DNA of 64,000 nt from Isoetes taiwanensis (GCA_021234155.1 JAJEKV010000034.1:7114028-7178027), one strand, 5' to 3'; positions 21,700-34,240 are shown, counted from the first letter of the stretch. Numbers and translations are program-made. Notes: generated by a model not told the origin, from the sequence alone.

Positions 21700-23143
21700 T
21701 CATACGTACCTTGGGTGAAGCAGGTGTGCAATGTCCCATTGGAGACCTGCTTAACTACGACCCAGGTGATTTGGACCTAGAAGTGCTAAAAGTGTTGCAA
21801 ATGTCACCATGAGCAGTGAAGGAGATAGTGTTCTAGGTTCCTATGCTCGAAGAAACTACAGTTAAGAATGAGGTTTTTGTAATGTTATTATTAGTATTAT
21901 TGCACATGATGAAATAATGAACGTGATCTTAAAATCTTACTTATAGTCCTTGCATAGATAAGTGCATGTGGACGTAGAGTTCTGTTTCTAACAAGAAATC
22001 TCGAGGTAAAGTTTTTCAATTTTCAGATATTGGCATGGAATTTTACATAGATGGGCTGACATGAGGACATACAACAAAAAATCATTGTTTGTGTTGTGTT
22101 TATAGGGTGTCCATCTTAATATGAGCTTTGTACTGTTTGTTTTATGTATTGTAGTGCAGCTTGGATTATGAATTTCATGTCGATCACGGCATTGCTTTCA
22201 CCAGTGCAAGATCAATTGCAGGCCAACGGCCAATTTTCTATATGATTACAGTGGAACAATGGCAAAGGAAGGTGTAGCGGGATGCATGTAAGGGAGGTTG
22301 ACACTTTTATTTTGAAGAAATTACTCATGTTTCTATGACAATCTGTTAACATAGCGTGTTCCACGTTCCAGTAGTTTTGATGCAATAGCTTAGGTTAGAC
22401 TGCTAGATTTCATGTGTTTCTCCATTTTGATGTGAGTTAGATAACATATTTATCACTGAACATATCGCCAAATAGAAGACCTATCTTCTATGTTCTGGGC
22501 TTCAAGTACACGCCATTTTGAAATGCCTTTGAGTTTTCTATTCCTACACATTTGAATTTGGATGCCTTTGTTCAAGTTATGTTTGGAAAATGTTATGGGC
22601 TTTAGAGTCTTCTACAATAATGCTATTATACAATGATATATGCTGTATATGTATGCCATTACGACCAATGATGATGAAAACAATGAAGGACAGAAAAATA
22701 CGACGGTACACTTCCACCTATAGTTGATGACCATGAACGTTTGACTATTTAAGAGAAGCATGGAATATGCAGATAAATTGTAGAATGCTAACAATGCGTA
22801 GTAGACATTTTATGTAATTCTTCTTTTCGGATATTATCATGTGTGCAATTATTGGCCCTTTTCGGATATTATCATGTGTGCAATTATTGGACCCCAACTA
22901 TTGCAGCTTCAGTCCTAAAGGACAAGGCCATGGAGAAAATTATTCATGAAACTGGGAAGATAAATATGAATCCCTTATTTTAACTTCTGACTTGCACCAA
23001 CATCTACATGTTTTAAGATAATATACCACATAATTATGTATTCTCATATTCACAGTCACCACAAATCAAAGATGTTACTAATACTAAGCATGTAGCAAAA
23101 CCAATCGACAATTGATGCGATAATTGGGCATGACATAAAAATA
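21700..23143. other. Non-coding region
   Basis: No family was recognised. A 38-bp phrase (TTTTCGGATATTATCATGTG and following) is duplicated in tandem at about 22824 and 22859. Confidence 0.5.
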
Positions 23144-23258
<115 letters not shown>

Positions 23259-23454
23259 GTACTACTAATTGTTTCATAATCGTTTCATACAATTTTTTGT
23301 GTTAAATATCACAAACTTGGCAACTCTACCCTATCAATCTTTATGGACATCTCCAATCCTTCTAATCTTCAATTTAATGCACAACTACTAATGCACAAAT
23401 TTCATCATATCCTAAGTTATTCGATGGTTTTATGTACGCCCGATTTGGGTTGGC

Positions 23455-23592
23455 CTCCTGTGGAAACCCTTCCTATTTTCCGTGGAAACCCTTCCAAATT
23501 TCCATGGAAACCCTTCCTATTTTCCGTGGAAACCCTTCCGGTTTTCATTAAAACCAGGAAGGGTTTCCATGGAAACCCTTCCTACACTAATA
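23455..23592. repeat. Motif C array (GGAAACCCTTCC)
   Basis: Six copies of GGAAACCCTTCC or its complement, mostly followed by [AT]ATTTTCC[AG]T and spaced about 21-24 bp, switch orientation near 23550. Outer GGAA..TTCC bases pair, so each unit is partly palindromic. Confidence 0.85.
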
Positions 23593-23609
23593 GAATTTAG
23601 GGGGGTTTG

Positions 23610-23905
23610 ATACGCTCTAATAGTAACGCTTTAAAACTTTGAAACGCAAAGTTAGTTGTAGCGCATAACAAAGAACAAAATTCATTTCTTGAAATGCGTT
23701 ACAAAATTTAGCATTTGTAATGCGTTACAAATATATTTGAAATGCGTTACAATCAAATATCGTTTCAACTCTGAAACGCGTTTCAAAGTAGAAGTTTGAA
23801 ATGCGTTACAACTCCTCTGAAACGCGTTACAAATTAAATGCGTTACAACTTTGAAACGTGTTTCAAGTTAGATGTTGAAATGCGTTACAACTGACCCTTA
23901 CGTTA
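23610..23905. repeat. Motif D array (GAAATGCGTTACAA)
   Basis: Around twelve variants of GAAA[CT]GCGTT[AT]CAA occur at irregular spacing. The array is directly adjacent to motif C and just upstream of the Cys-rich exon. Confidence 0.8.
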
Positions 23906-23999
23906 CAAAAGCTAACGTTCTAAAAACTTTTAAATTATTCTATTTCTTCGTTTCAAAGATCGGTAGCCGCCTTCCTCGTTGAATCCGCGATTTCTTTCT

Positions 24000-24870
24000 T
24001 CTTAGAATCAGCTCCAACATGCAAAGCGATCCCCGGCTGGGTTATCGCCCTCACGAGGAAGAGAAGGGCTCGTGAGCTACGTAAACAAGGAATAGAACAA
24101 CCAATTCTTCCAAGGGAGAGTTATGCGGGCCAATTCTCACCTTGTTGGTGTAGAGATTGTTGCGGTCGACATGAACGAATACCAATGATTATAGCAGATC
24201 ATCTACAAAAAGTTGGTCCATCTTGGTGTGCTCCAGAGAGTTTTTGCAAGCAGCATAACCTGCCCTATCATTCCACTTCTGGACAGGTTAGTATATGGTT
24301 AAGTTTATTTGCTTTCATATTTTTATTCCCTTTAAGTTCTATGTAATGGTGTTTGACATAACACATCACATCGCAGAGTGTAACTCAATTATGTTACATT
24401 AGTTTTTCAAACGGAGTTTGGAGAAATATCCCAGAGGAAGATGATGAGGTGGACTCAGCATAATGTCAGTCTAGATGTCGTACTCGCATGCATACATTGT
24501 GTGCCTCTATGATGGGGGGAAGTACGAATTCATCTTTAGCTTGTTCTGTGCCTAATTTATCTATGCCTTTAGATGTTGAAAAGATGATAAAGCAAGTTGA
24601 TCGAAGGCGTCTTGGATTATATGAAGGGCCATTGCCATCTATAGGTCAAATATTCTCTTATTGGGGTAATAGATACATGATTAAAGATTCTACAATTTCT
24701 GGTGCTGGTAGAGGCTTATTCATTCTAAATGATGTAAAAGTTCCTTACAATGGGGAGGTGTCACTGATGATATATGGAGGTCCTATTTACAAGTCAGCTG
24801 AGTGGGAGAAATTGACACAATACTCATTCCGTATGATGGTGTATGGGGCTAATTTCCATGGAAACCCTTC
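24000..24870 (+). pseudogene. Cys-rich plus SET-domain-like gene, partial
   Basis: Exon 1 (about 24000-24288) reads TRKRRARELRKQG and then a Cys/His cluster (PCWCRDCCGRHERIP, PSWCAPESFCKQHNLPYH). It ends at a good donor (ACAG|GTTAGT). A later frame (24488-24870) has RRLGLYEGPLPSIGQ and the start of a SET domain, STISGAGRGLFI followed by YNGEVSLMIYGGPIY. It then runs into a motif C array at 24853. The catalytic NHS..PN and ELDYDY parts of SET were not found in the next 3 kb. SET proteins methylate lysines, but no activity can be claimed here. The Cys cluster resembles those in some plant DNA transposon proteins. Motif C arrays surround this gene as motif A surrounds the 2.7-14.1 kb genes. Confidence 0.5.
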
Positions 24871-25010
24871 TGAATTTCTAAGTTTGGAAAATAGGAAGGG
24901 TTTCCATGGAAATTAGGAAGGGTTTCCATGGAAAATGGGAAGGGTTTCCCCTTTTGAAAACCGGAAGGGTTTCCATGGAAAATGGGAAGGGTTTCCACCC
25001 TTCCTTTTTA
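24853..25010. repeat. Motif C array
   Basis: Five copies of GGAAGGGTTTCC or its complement, most joined as GGAAGGGTTTCCATGGAAA. The array starts inside the open frame of the SET-like exon. Confidence 0.85.
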
Positions 25011-25125
25011 ATATTTATAATATTCACGCTTTTCAATGGACCACGCTTTTCTAGACGGACGCCGCCCATTAATGGGGCATGCTCATAAATATGCACGTCA
25101 CCCGAGAATTCAATATTTAATTCAT

Positions 25126-25212
25126 ATGGAAACCCTTCCTATTTTCCAATGTCATGGGAAAATGGGAAGGGTTTCCACAAACGGGGGAAAATAGGAAGGG
25201 TTTCCACATCTG
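25126..25212. repeat. Motif C array, inverted pair
   Basis: A GGAAACCCTTCCTATTTTCC copy at 25128 faces two complementary copies at 25155 and 25195. Confidence 0.8.
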
Positions 25213-26197
25213 ATCAAAAAATTTTGAAGGTCTATGCTCTTCTTGTGCTTGCACTCCGCCATTGGAGGACATTGGGATGTCAAATGGTAAAAGCATGCTA
25301 GGATGTTCTCTCACTTGCATTGCGACACCACAAACTTGACAGAGGTGCAATGTCGAATTCTGAAGGTGCAGGTTCTGCAATGCAACGTGAATGTTCGCAT
25401 GTACCACATGTTATCCACCTTGATTGGCTATCCAGAGGGAGGGGTTCCCATTGGAGGCTCCATATGTTGGAGTTGTCAAAGCAGCGCCAAAAACTTGGTA
25501 TGCACCTTTTTTTTTTTAATATCGCTTCAATTCAACTTACCAGTGTTGTTAGATACTAGAGGGACAACCACTTGTGTACAACATTTGTCCTTTTTTTGCC
25601 TAGTGGTCAAAAGCTGTACCCTAGTGTGCTAACACTCAAAAGCTGTACCCTAGTGTGCTAACACTTGTTAATACTGGTAGTCTTCTAGCACGCCTCCGTA
25701 TTGGTTTTCTATTAGATAATGCAAAGATATAACTAACTTCTTCTTGCCCTTAAGACTAATCTTGCATATATCTAGAGCAATTTTATTTCTAAGACTAAAC
25801 TTGCATATGGGTAAGAGCAATTTCATTTCAAAACCTTAAATCTTTACGATACTACAATTGAACTATTTTAGGTGGAATTGTAGAAGCTACAATACAATAT
25901 TAATGTGATGACAAAATTAATTGATAGTCGAAGGTTCCATCCTAGAAAAAAGTTCATAGGAACAAGAAAGCCATGTTGTGTATCCCTAAATGCAAAAGAA
26001 AAGTGGTTGTTACATTAAGCAACAAGCAAACAACTATTATAAAATGGTAATGAAAAGAAGAATCTAATATTTGAGGTGTTAGGACAGTGTTAGCTTTGTA
26101 GAACAAGATTATAAAAAGGCTCTTTAAAGAATAGCCGTAAGCATTTAATTCTAGAAATTAATTAGCCGTGGATATTTTCAACCAAAAAATTCTATTC

Positions 26198-26305
26198 TTA
26201 GCGGAAACCCTTCCGTGCTTCCCTATTGGAAACCCTTCCGGATTTCAAGGAAATTGGGAAGGGTTTCCATATGGAAGCTCGGAAAGGTTTCCGCTTATTT
26301 GTTTA
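26198..26305. repeat. Motif C array, last block
   Basis: Two forward copies (GCGGAAACCCTTCC; TTGGAAACCCTTCC) and two inverted copies form an overall inverted repeat beginning and ending near AGCGGAAAC and GTTTCCGCT. Confidence 0.82.
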
Positions 26306-28240
26306 ATAACCCAAATAGGGCGGAGATAGTGTGAGCGTAAGTTATTTGGCATTGTGATTTTGATGAATCATTTGAAACAACAATTGCTCTATAAAATGGA
26401 CAGCATAAAGAAAAAAAGTTGATCTTCTCCAGATAAATTTGATAACAAAAACAAATCTAAGATTAATCACATCCTTACATGCATCAATATTTGTTACTAC
26501 TACCTTTTCCCTTGCACAACTCCAAGCGATGTACCGTCCCATGAGCTAAATTTGAAGGAGGGAATGATTGTCATATTGAGGGCAACAATGTGTTCCTATC
26601 ATGCATTCTAATTGTGCCGACCAATTTTGGCTTGCCACTTCATTAGTTTGAAAGGATGCAATTTCCCTCTGCAGTCGACTTTTGCCATAGCCATTCAAGG
26701 GCTTATACATAGATAGTTCAAAATTTTCACAAAAAGCGTTGTGATGGAGGTAAGTTTCAGATCCTCGGCAAATGTTTAGATGTCTATATATATGTCTTTG
26801 TGAAGGCTTTTCATGTTTCTCTGGACTCTATTTACCTTGGACTCTATTTACCTTCTCAATTACTGCAGACCATGGAGCACTATACACCCTTCATATATGG
26901 GGAACTTAAAAATCCTAAGCCAAGGGCGATGGTTCACATACAACATAGAGATGGTGAGTGTGATTTGTTAGTAATGATAGCAATTGCCTCTATGCTTCTT
27001 AATAAGTCATTTCTTCTGCTGTAGGCACTGTTAGAGGAGATTTCGTAGCTATTAGCATTGCAAATTTACAGTTCTTTAGAATAGGTTCTTCATAATGGAA
27101 ATCCATTGAGGCCGATGAACATTAACTCTATGGTTTTAGATTGCACCAAAAATATTTTGTATTTATGTGGACTTAATATATTTACTTGAAGGCAATTTAT
27201 CATATACTTAAGGCAAAAGTTTTGCCCAACGGATGTGTGGTGAGTTGGTATATGCCTAATAATGCCAAAATAAATGTGCATTTGGTCATGGGTTCAAACC
27301 TTGCCAATGTATGTTTATCTTTGGGTGTTGGTTATTGGGGGTATACGATGATGATCCCCGACGTGGTAGAACTTAAAAGCCTATACGTGTCCTCCACTTT
27401 GGCTGCCGCAAGGTAGTGGACAATTGTTAAACGAAGAATCAAGATAATTTTTTCCCATACTTTTATTGCACTATCCTTATTGTTTTTTTAGGTTCGTTGG
27501 GTCTTGGCATATTCTTAGATATATGCCAGATCTAGGGTCCACAAATATACACCTCACACCCCCGTATACTTGAGCACTCCCCTTTGTATGTATATACATA
27601 CAGAAAATACGAATGAGAATGCTAAATACGAGAACACGAACCATTGGAATGGAAAAAAAAAATATTTTGCAATCAGAGGCGATCAGAGACGATCAGAGGC
27701 GTTCGTACGCTTCTCCAAAACCTCTTCATCTACTCTGAACCTCTCCGGGCATCAGATTGTGCATCAGATCTCTGGGCAGCCCAGTTGATGAATTCGGGCA
27801 TGGCATTGCATAGGTCATGGAAAAAAGCTTTATATACAAATTCAATAAAGAAGCTTGAAGCTTCACACAACAGCTCTTACATACAGAGATCTATAGAGCG
27901 GATCTGGACCCCTGCACCTCCATTGCAACCCCAAAATCACGAGCAACAATTTTGTTTGCTTCAATCCAGTGGCGAACAACGAAATTTTGGCCGCCCACGA
28001 TGCTTACCCCCTCTTCTAGCAGAGGAGCCGCGTGAACTGTCTAGCGACCATGCTCTGGCAACACATGGTAGGAAATCCTATTCTAAAACCGTTGATTGCA
28101 AACAAAACTTTTCTTAACTTCAATTCCATCCCCCCTTTCTCGCCAAACCATTGCAAGAATCTTAGCCCTAAGAAAATTTGCCAATCTTATCTATCTATAA
28201 CATTCTATTGTACCTGAAACATATAGTGCCATAAATGTAT
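26306..28240. other. Region without a recognised gene
   Basis: A plus frame at 27186-27416 (VLPNGCVVSWYMPN, SLGVGYWGYTMMIPDVVE) looks protein-like but matches no family I know. It could be a 3' exon of the SET-like gene. Short direct repeats of GATCAGAG occur at 27680-27710. Confidence 0.35.
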
Positions 28241-28249
28241 TCCACACAT

Positions 28250-28289
28250 CGACCAATAATGCCCGGCATCGCTGGGCACACGTTTCTAG
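28250..28289 (+). mobile_element. Helitron 3' terminus (plus strand)
   Basis: A hairpin (GCCCGGC, loop ATC, GCTGGGC) is followed by ACACGTTT and CTAG, then a T. A hairpin about ten bases before CTRR with insertion before T is the Helitron 3' signature. The same end occurs inverted at 61195-61225. The 5' end was not located; the element extends upstream. Confidence 0.75.
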
Positions 28290-29059
28290 TCTATTTTAAT
28301 TAGGAAGCTATTCAAGCGTTATTTCAACTAGGAAACTACATATATTCTATGCTACACCTACATAATTTTTAGAAATTTAAAGTATTTTTTAGGAATTCTC
28401 CTGTATTATCCGTTTTTGTGTTCCGTTGTCGTTTCCGTTTTCTAAAATTTAGGGACCCATTGCGTTTCATGTGACCATGTTTCGTAAATAAGTTTCATCT
28501 TGTTAAACACTTGCTTGGCATGGCCATGCGCAAACTAACTCTTACCATCCCGTATATATTGCTTAATATCAACAAATATATTCTTCTAGTAGTGGATGTT
28601 TGAATGAGGTTTGGAAAGGCGAAGATATCCTACAAATCCATTGTTCTATATCAGATGGACCTTGGAGATCTGAAACAAGGGCGGTAGAAATAGAAATGGA
28701 GCAAGACACTAAAGATTCATACTTTTGCTTATTCATCTACCCCTTCTTCGTCTGCTTCTTCATCATCTTTGCATCAAAATCACACACTTATTATTTTTAA
28801 TTCTTGCAAGAAGGTCAGTTTGACCTTCAATTTCAAGTGCTTTCTTCATTATGACAGGGTTCTTGTGAGGTTTCTTAAGGAATATGGCAAGCTTAGGGAA
28901 TCTACAAAAATAGGTAGGCCACACTTGACCGCCACATTATCTACTTTTAGAAGGTCCGGCTAAGCTTGCAAAGCCATGTTTTTATAGATCTTGCTTATTT
29001 TTGTATCAAATCAGGTGGTTAAGCTTGTAGATCGTTGTGGGGGTAAGAAACATGCCTCC

Positions 29060-29230
29060 TACAAAAGGATCTGAGATGGGACTATGGATTTTACCCGAGC
29101 GCTCGAGCCAGAAAGGCTTTCTGTACCTGCTCTTGTCCATTCTATGTTGGCAAGGATATGATCGGGCTCCAGACTTCGACCCCATATAGAAAAGAATAGA
29201 TTCCACTAAAACTCTGAAGAACACGCACAG
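29060..29230 (-). pseudogene. Decayed LINE fragment
   Basis: The minus strand reads FRVLVESILFY, then in another frame GVEVWSPIISLPT and EQVQKAFLARALG. These match the better-kept copy at 35350-35460. There are stops and a shift; no 3' tail. Confidence 0.75.
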
Positions 29231-29394
29231 AATTTCAAGAAAACGGTTTGGTAGTCGGTTTAGGGCTTTCGGCTGGTAAACCATCAAACAGGGGCGCCGC
29301 TTGCAGCCAATGTCGTTCCTAAAGGTTACGGGCCGAAAACCCCTCAATTCGGCCGGTTACCTAGTACAAACTTTGTTACACCCCATAGCAATCA

Positions 29395-29512
29395 CGATAC
29401 TGCGAATTTTGAGGGAACAAGCAACAATTGAGGGAACTATACTGCGAATTCTAGATGTATCAAGCAACAATTGAGGGAACTATACTGCGAATTTTGGATG
29501 ACAAATTGCAAT
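29395..29512. repeat. About 50-bp tandem repeat
   Basis: The phrases AGCAACAATTGAGGGAACTA and ATACTGCGAATT[TC]T repeat two to three times. Confidence 0.75.
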
Positions 29513-30076
29513 CTAACATAAACGGCCCTTACTGCCTTTAATTTGATTTTCCTAAGCAAGAGCATTATCTTCCTCTAATTTGATTTGATCACTAGCATTA
29601 TCTTTATTTTATTAGCTCTTTGCAAATTTGGGATTTCATGCCTTTGTTGTTTGGGTTCTATGGCCGAGCATCTTAAATATCATCCACTGTCATGTTTGAA
29701 CTGGCATAAAATCTGGAAAACTTTGTGTGTCTTTCTTTCGCTTTGGCATTAACATGACAACAGAGACAAAACTCGCCAAGTCCATAAAAACACCATGTAT
29801 TTTCTTTGCTTCAAACGTGACAGTGGATGATATTTAAGACGCACGTCCTATGACGTTAACCTGTTAATCTGTCGTAGACTCCATCCATCCCAAGAAATTT
29901 TATTTGTTGAAGTTTGTTTTGCAATACTTTGTGTTTTGAACCAGTAGCATAAGCAAATACAAGGGAAAGACAGGTGTAAGTAAGTAAGAAGGCATGCATT
30001 TACGTGGCAAAAAACCATGCAAATTTTTTTACATATAGTTGGCGATGGCTCCGTTCTTGCTTTCAGATTTTTGGCT

Positions 30077-31558
30077 ATGGCGGATCCGTCCATTTATAGC
30101 AGGGCCTTCGACCTCTCACGAAAATTTCTTCGCCATGAATACGAGCTCATCGATCCAAAATTGCCTTCCTTGCTCGCAGTTCTGGATCAGGCCGGAGCTG
30201 GAGAATGCTCTCACAAACATGGCACCTTTTATGAGCATTTGCTTGGAACTTATAGAATCCTTAAGCTTTGGGGCGCTCCAGATCCCGTTGCCAGATGTGG
30301 CTTGATGCATTCTGTGTATTCAAATTCTTATATCAATCTTGCAATCTTTGATCTTGAAAAAGATCGGCAGAAGGTACGAGATTTAGTAGGGGATACGGCT
30401 GAACATCTTATTTATCTGTTTTGTGTTGTGCCAAGGCATGAAATCATCCATGATATGTTGCTGTTTAAGTATTCTGATGAACAGATTTTGGCTACTCTGC
30501 ACGGCGATGCAGATGAATTAGAGGATTTGCTTGAATCGGTCAGGGAATCGGCAAAGATAGGCGATATTGGCAAAGAATCTGGAAAAACAGGGGATTTAGG
30601 TGCAACAACTGGGGAAAGTGATGAAAAAGAATTGCTGAGAACAGGGCAGATTGGAAAAAGTACGGTGGAAATTTTGGGAAAGAGTTTGAATGATACCGAT
30701 CTTTCTAGTCAAAAGCATAGAGGAAGAATTATTCATCATCATTTAGTAGGCAAGGAGATTCAAGGCAAAATTGTGCCGGAAGAGGGATTTACAGTGAAAA
30801 ACATCCGAACCGGAGAGGAAATTCAAATTTCCCGTCGTCTTGTTGGAATCTTTCTGCTTCTAACCATGGCCGACTTTGCAGATCAATATTTTTCGTGGCA
30901 GGATGAGCTCTTTGAGAATACAAATGGAAAGTTAGAATTCAAGGGCAACAATTGGACAGCGCTTTGGCCAGGAGATGCAAAGCCAGGTTTATGGATGAGT
31001 TCAATTTCTAGAATGGGGGCAATTTTGAATCTGCTTCTAAGGGAAGAAAAGGAAAAAAGAGTCATGCATCCAGGAAATAGGCCACAACAAGAAATACCAT
31101 TGGAGGAATCACGCATTACTAAAATTTTCAAGAACGAAGTTACAGATTTGGGGCTAATTGTGCCACCGATATACAACGATTGTTCGATGATTTTGGCAAC
31201 AGAAGATCAGATTATGGCGAGGGATTTATACATGGAGGCAGTGGCTGTGGATGTGAAGGAAAAAGGGGGATTAAGGGCAGCAGCAAAATTATTGGAAGAA
31301 GCAAGCAGGAGGAATCCATGGATTGGAGAACCGAGGATTGTTTGGGCTCAGATTAATCTGTGTGAAGGAAATTTTGAAGCTGCAGAAGCTGCTGCTAGTG
31401 CAGGAATAAGGTGTCTGGTGCAATGGGGCACTTGTTGGGATAAACGTATGAGTTGGGAGGGCTGGATTGCTTGGGCTCGTTTGCTCCTTAGTAATGCAAA
31501 GGCAAAAAATTGGCCCCATAGCTCGTGGGGTATCATCAACCTTGGCCTTGTCAAATGA
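30077..31558 (+). CDS. DUF6817 / TPR-like protein, intact and intronless
   Basis: The gene encodes 493 residues from the ATG at 30077 (MADPSIYSRAFDLSRKF); an in-frame ATG at 30017 would add 20 residues of a less conserved type. Residues about 15-150 are the DUF6817 region, with HGTFYEHLLGTYRILKLWG and CGLMHSVYSNSYIN, and its His residues suggest an HD-like metal site (inference). Residues about 150-215 are low-complexity and acidic (GDIGKESGKTGDLG). The C-terminal 110 residues look like TPR helices (ARDLYMEAVAVDV, AAKLLEEASRRNPW, EGNFEAAEAAASAG). Function is unknown in plants. It is the only long undisturbed frame in the window and the best candidate for a live gene. A fragment of it recurs at 49728-49865. 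Confidence 0.9.
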   Translation: MADPSIYSRAFDLSRKFLRHEYELIDPKLPSLLAVLDQAGAGECSHKHGTFYEHLLGTYRILKLWGAPDPVARCGLMHSVYSNSYINLAIFDLEKDRQKVRDLVGDTAEHLIYLFCVVPRHEIIHDMLLFKYSDEQILATLHGDADELEDLLESVRESAKIGDIGKESGKTGDLGATTGESDEKELLRTGQIGKSTVEILGKSLNDTDLSSQKHRGRIIHHHLVGKEIQGKIVPEEGFTVKNIRTGEEIQISRRLVGIFLLLTMADFADQYFSWQDELFENTNGKLEFKGNNWTALWPGDAKPGLWMSSISRMGAILNLLLREEKEKRVMHPGNRPQQEIPLEESRITKIFKNEVTDLGLIVPPIYNDCSMILATEDQIMARDLYMEAVAVDVKEKGGLRAAAKLLEEASRRNPWIGEPRIVWAQINLCEGNFEAAEAAASAGIRCLVQWGTCWDKRMSWEGWIAWARLLLSNAKAKNWPHSSWGIINLGLVK

Positions 31559-31627
31559 AAAAGCATTACAGTTAGATCATATATATAAATGTCAGTTAGT
31601 TACAGTCATTTATAGATGTTTATGGTA

Positions 31628-31890
31628 TAGGTTTTAATGGCAAATGTCGGGTTTTCTTCCTCTTTCCAAATTCTGTAAATTGCTAGTTAATTCTGGTCAT
31701 TTTCATGTAACTCTTTCTGATTTAAGAGGAGATGTATCTGCTGAACAAAAGAACTCTCAGGTATATGTTTTAATGGCAAATGTTTCCTCCCAAATTCTGT
31801 AAATGCTAGTTGAGTCTCGGGTCATTTTCATATCTCTTCCGGATATATAACAGGGGGATGTATCTGCCGGAAAAAAGAACTATCAGGTGG
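31628..31890. repeat. About 130-bp tandem duplication downstream of the DUF6817 gene
   Basis: GTTTTAATGGCAAATGT, CCAAATTCTGTAAAT and GATGTATCTGC.G.A.AAA occur twice in order, from 31630 and from 31766. The duplication probably lies in the 3' UTR or just after it. Confidence 0.8.
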
Positions 31891-32084
31891 CTTCAAATTG
31901 TCTTTATATGTTGTGGAGATCAAATATCTTGGTATTGTAATTTGCTGCATATGATTTTGGTACGAGATCTTACGAATATGATGGAAGAACAAAATGGAAT
32001 TAATCATACTAGTTTGAACAGCATCAACCATGGCATACACTCTTGTTATATTTTTTTAAGACACCCTTTTGCCATGTCATAATA

Positions 32085-33260
32085 AGACACGTCTTAAACA
32101 AATTAGTTTTCCATTACTTCAGAATAAGACATTTACTATTAAAATAAGACATGCCTTATAATCTTGGTTTTCCACATGCAGATTGAAGGGAAAGTTGAAC
32201 ATGGAGAGCATCGAACAGGGAAAGCAGATTGAAGCATCGAACAGGGGAAAAGCATCTCCTTCATACACTGACTCTTCATTCCCAATGTTTCTACTATTGT
32301 TTTTCATTGTTGCATCGGGCATGGAACATCAGAGAAGAGCAGGCTAACATCAGGCATGCAACACAATGCTCGAACTGAAACACAGAGCAGAGCAGAAAAC
32401 AGACTGTGCACAGAGCAGAAAACAGAGCTGAAAATACAGAGCTTCAGAAAACAAACTGTACTCTTTGAGCCTGGGTTGTACGCTTTGACCCATCGGCCTG
32501 ATTTCATCTCCAAATTTCGGCCTGCAAATGCTTGATTTCGGCAAGATTTCGGCGAGATTGGTGTGTTCGACAGTCTTATAATCACAGTTTTCCACTATAA
32601 TCACAGTTTTCCACTAAAATTTCAAAGAACGAAAAGCAAAATTTAACTTCGACCTGCCCTACTATTTCAATTTCGACTTGTCATGCTTTCGACCTGTCGT
32701 TTTTGCTTCAGTTTTGACCTGCTTCAATGACCTCGGCAAACTCGATCTGGCCTGCTCTTCCTTTTTCGACAAGCCCTGCTTCAATTTCTGACTCAGCACA
32801 TTCGATCTGCAGCAATTTCGACCTGAAAATTGGTCCAGCAAATTCAACCTATTGAAAATCCGACCTACAAAAGCACCGGAGATCCGCCTTCCTCTACCAA
32901 ACATGGGCTTTTGCCTTCGTCTACTAAACAGGGACTTTTGCCTTTTCATATTTGCCAAGAAATTGATTCGCCATCAATGGATTACAGGTCTGGTTGCAGC
33001 TGCAACGGTTACAGTGATGCTTCCATTTCTTCTTTTTTGCGACATCCATGAATTACGGCAGAGAAGGCCTCTAATTGGATATTTTTGGATGTCTTATTTT
33101 ATGGCCGCGGCCCACGGGTTTCCCCCGGAAGAAAATGAGACACTGAAGTTGTACGGCATCCATATAAGACATGTCTAAAAAGTTTCAGTGGAAAAACTAC
33201 GATGTCTTATTTGCTTATGTGGCCCAATCATCTTTTGATAAATTTAAGACATCAATGTAG
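32085..33260. mobile_element. Possible small element bounded by ATAAGACAT-rich inverted ends
   Basis: Both ends carry TAAGACA[TC] and TTTTCCA blocks in opposite orientation (32085-32180 and 33160-33270). The interior is a low-complexity tract of TTCGACCTG-like repeats (32650-32870) with no protein family. Arm identity is low. Confidence 0.3.
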
Positions 33261-33299
33261 TGGAAAAAGGGCCTGAAACTTGCCCTTTGGCTTGGATTG

Positions 33300-34200
33300 C
33301 CACCTTGGCGGTCTAGTTAGCTTGCCACATAAGCACTTCACGGATCTATTACGATGATATCTGTAATACTCCCCCTTGATCAATAGATCAATAAGATTTA
33401 AATTCCCTTTCAATCCCTTTACACCCTACTCCCCCTTGATAGCAGACCCACGCCCCCGCCGAAACCCACACAGAAACCCACGCCTCTGTCAAAGAAGAGG
33501 ACCAGGCAAGACAAGTGACCACCTCAGGGGAGTGCGGCCTTAACTTCTCGAGATTCCAGACACTAATGATGGCACCGTAAAGATTTCCTCAAATCAAGCA
33601 TATGATCTAGGAGTTGGTAACCGAGATCACAAAGGCTCTGACATATATATATATATTTTGGGCCCAAGGCTGTTGCACTATATATATCAATAGAGTTGGA
33701 TCTCAAGATTTTAGATGAGACTTAGTATCGTCTTGTTTCAAGTTTTGTGTCTCAGCTTCTCATGAGATCTCATGTACTCTTTCTGATATTCAAAGGATTC
33801 TTGTCTTGGCATATAGTTTCTTTTGCTTTAATTTTTTTTCTGTTCTTATCTCTCTGCAAAATCCCGCGTGACACTCCATACTAAGGATTTGTTTGTTTGA
33901 TCCAAGGGTCCTCACAGAGGGCTGTCTTGCAGACAATCCCGAACCCATACCAACAGAGACCATCCTTTTCTTTTCGTCGCAAAAAGGATTTCAGCATTTT
34001 CTTTATCTTCTCCTGATTTTCTTTATTTTCTTTATTCAATCTCTATCCTGATCAGCTCAGCGTTTTCTGGATTCCTTGCAACATTTCTTACTAGTGTAGA
34101 CAATTGATCATACTCGGTAAAAGCTCTAGATAGTGATAAAATATTAAGATCTCTAGTTATAAGAACTCCTACTGCGTCTATGTTAGTCACTATGTTATCA
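33300..34200. other. Non-coding region
   Basis: AATACTCCCCCTTGATCAAT and a TATATA run are present. Nothing coding was found. It may be decayed LTR sequence, but no paired LTR is visible. Confidence 0.4.
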
Positions 34201-34207
34201 CTAAAAA

Positions 34208-34240
34208 ACGTGCCCAGCGTTGCTGGGCTTTCCATCGGGA
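34208..34240 (-). mobile_element. Divergent Helitron-like 3' terminus (minus strand)
   Basis: The minus strand reads GCCCAGC, AAC, GCTGGGC (perfect seven-base stem), then ACGTTTTTTAG and a T. The ending is TTAG instead of CTAG, so this is a weaker match than the ends at 28.3 and 61.2 kb. Confidence 0.45.

Noticed and set aside
23455-26305. Telomere-like repeats, because of AAACCCT
   Set aside because: The unit is GGAAACCCTTCC in alternating orientation, not tandem TTTAGGG.
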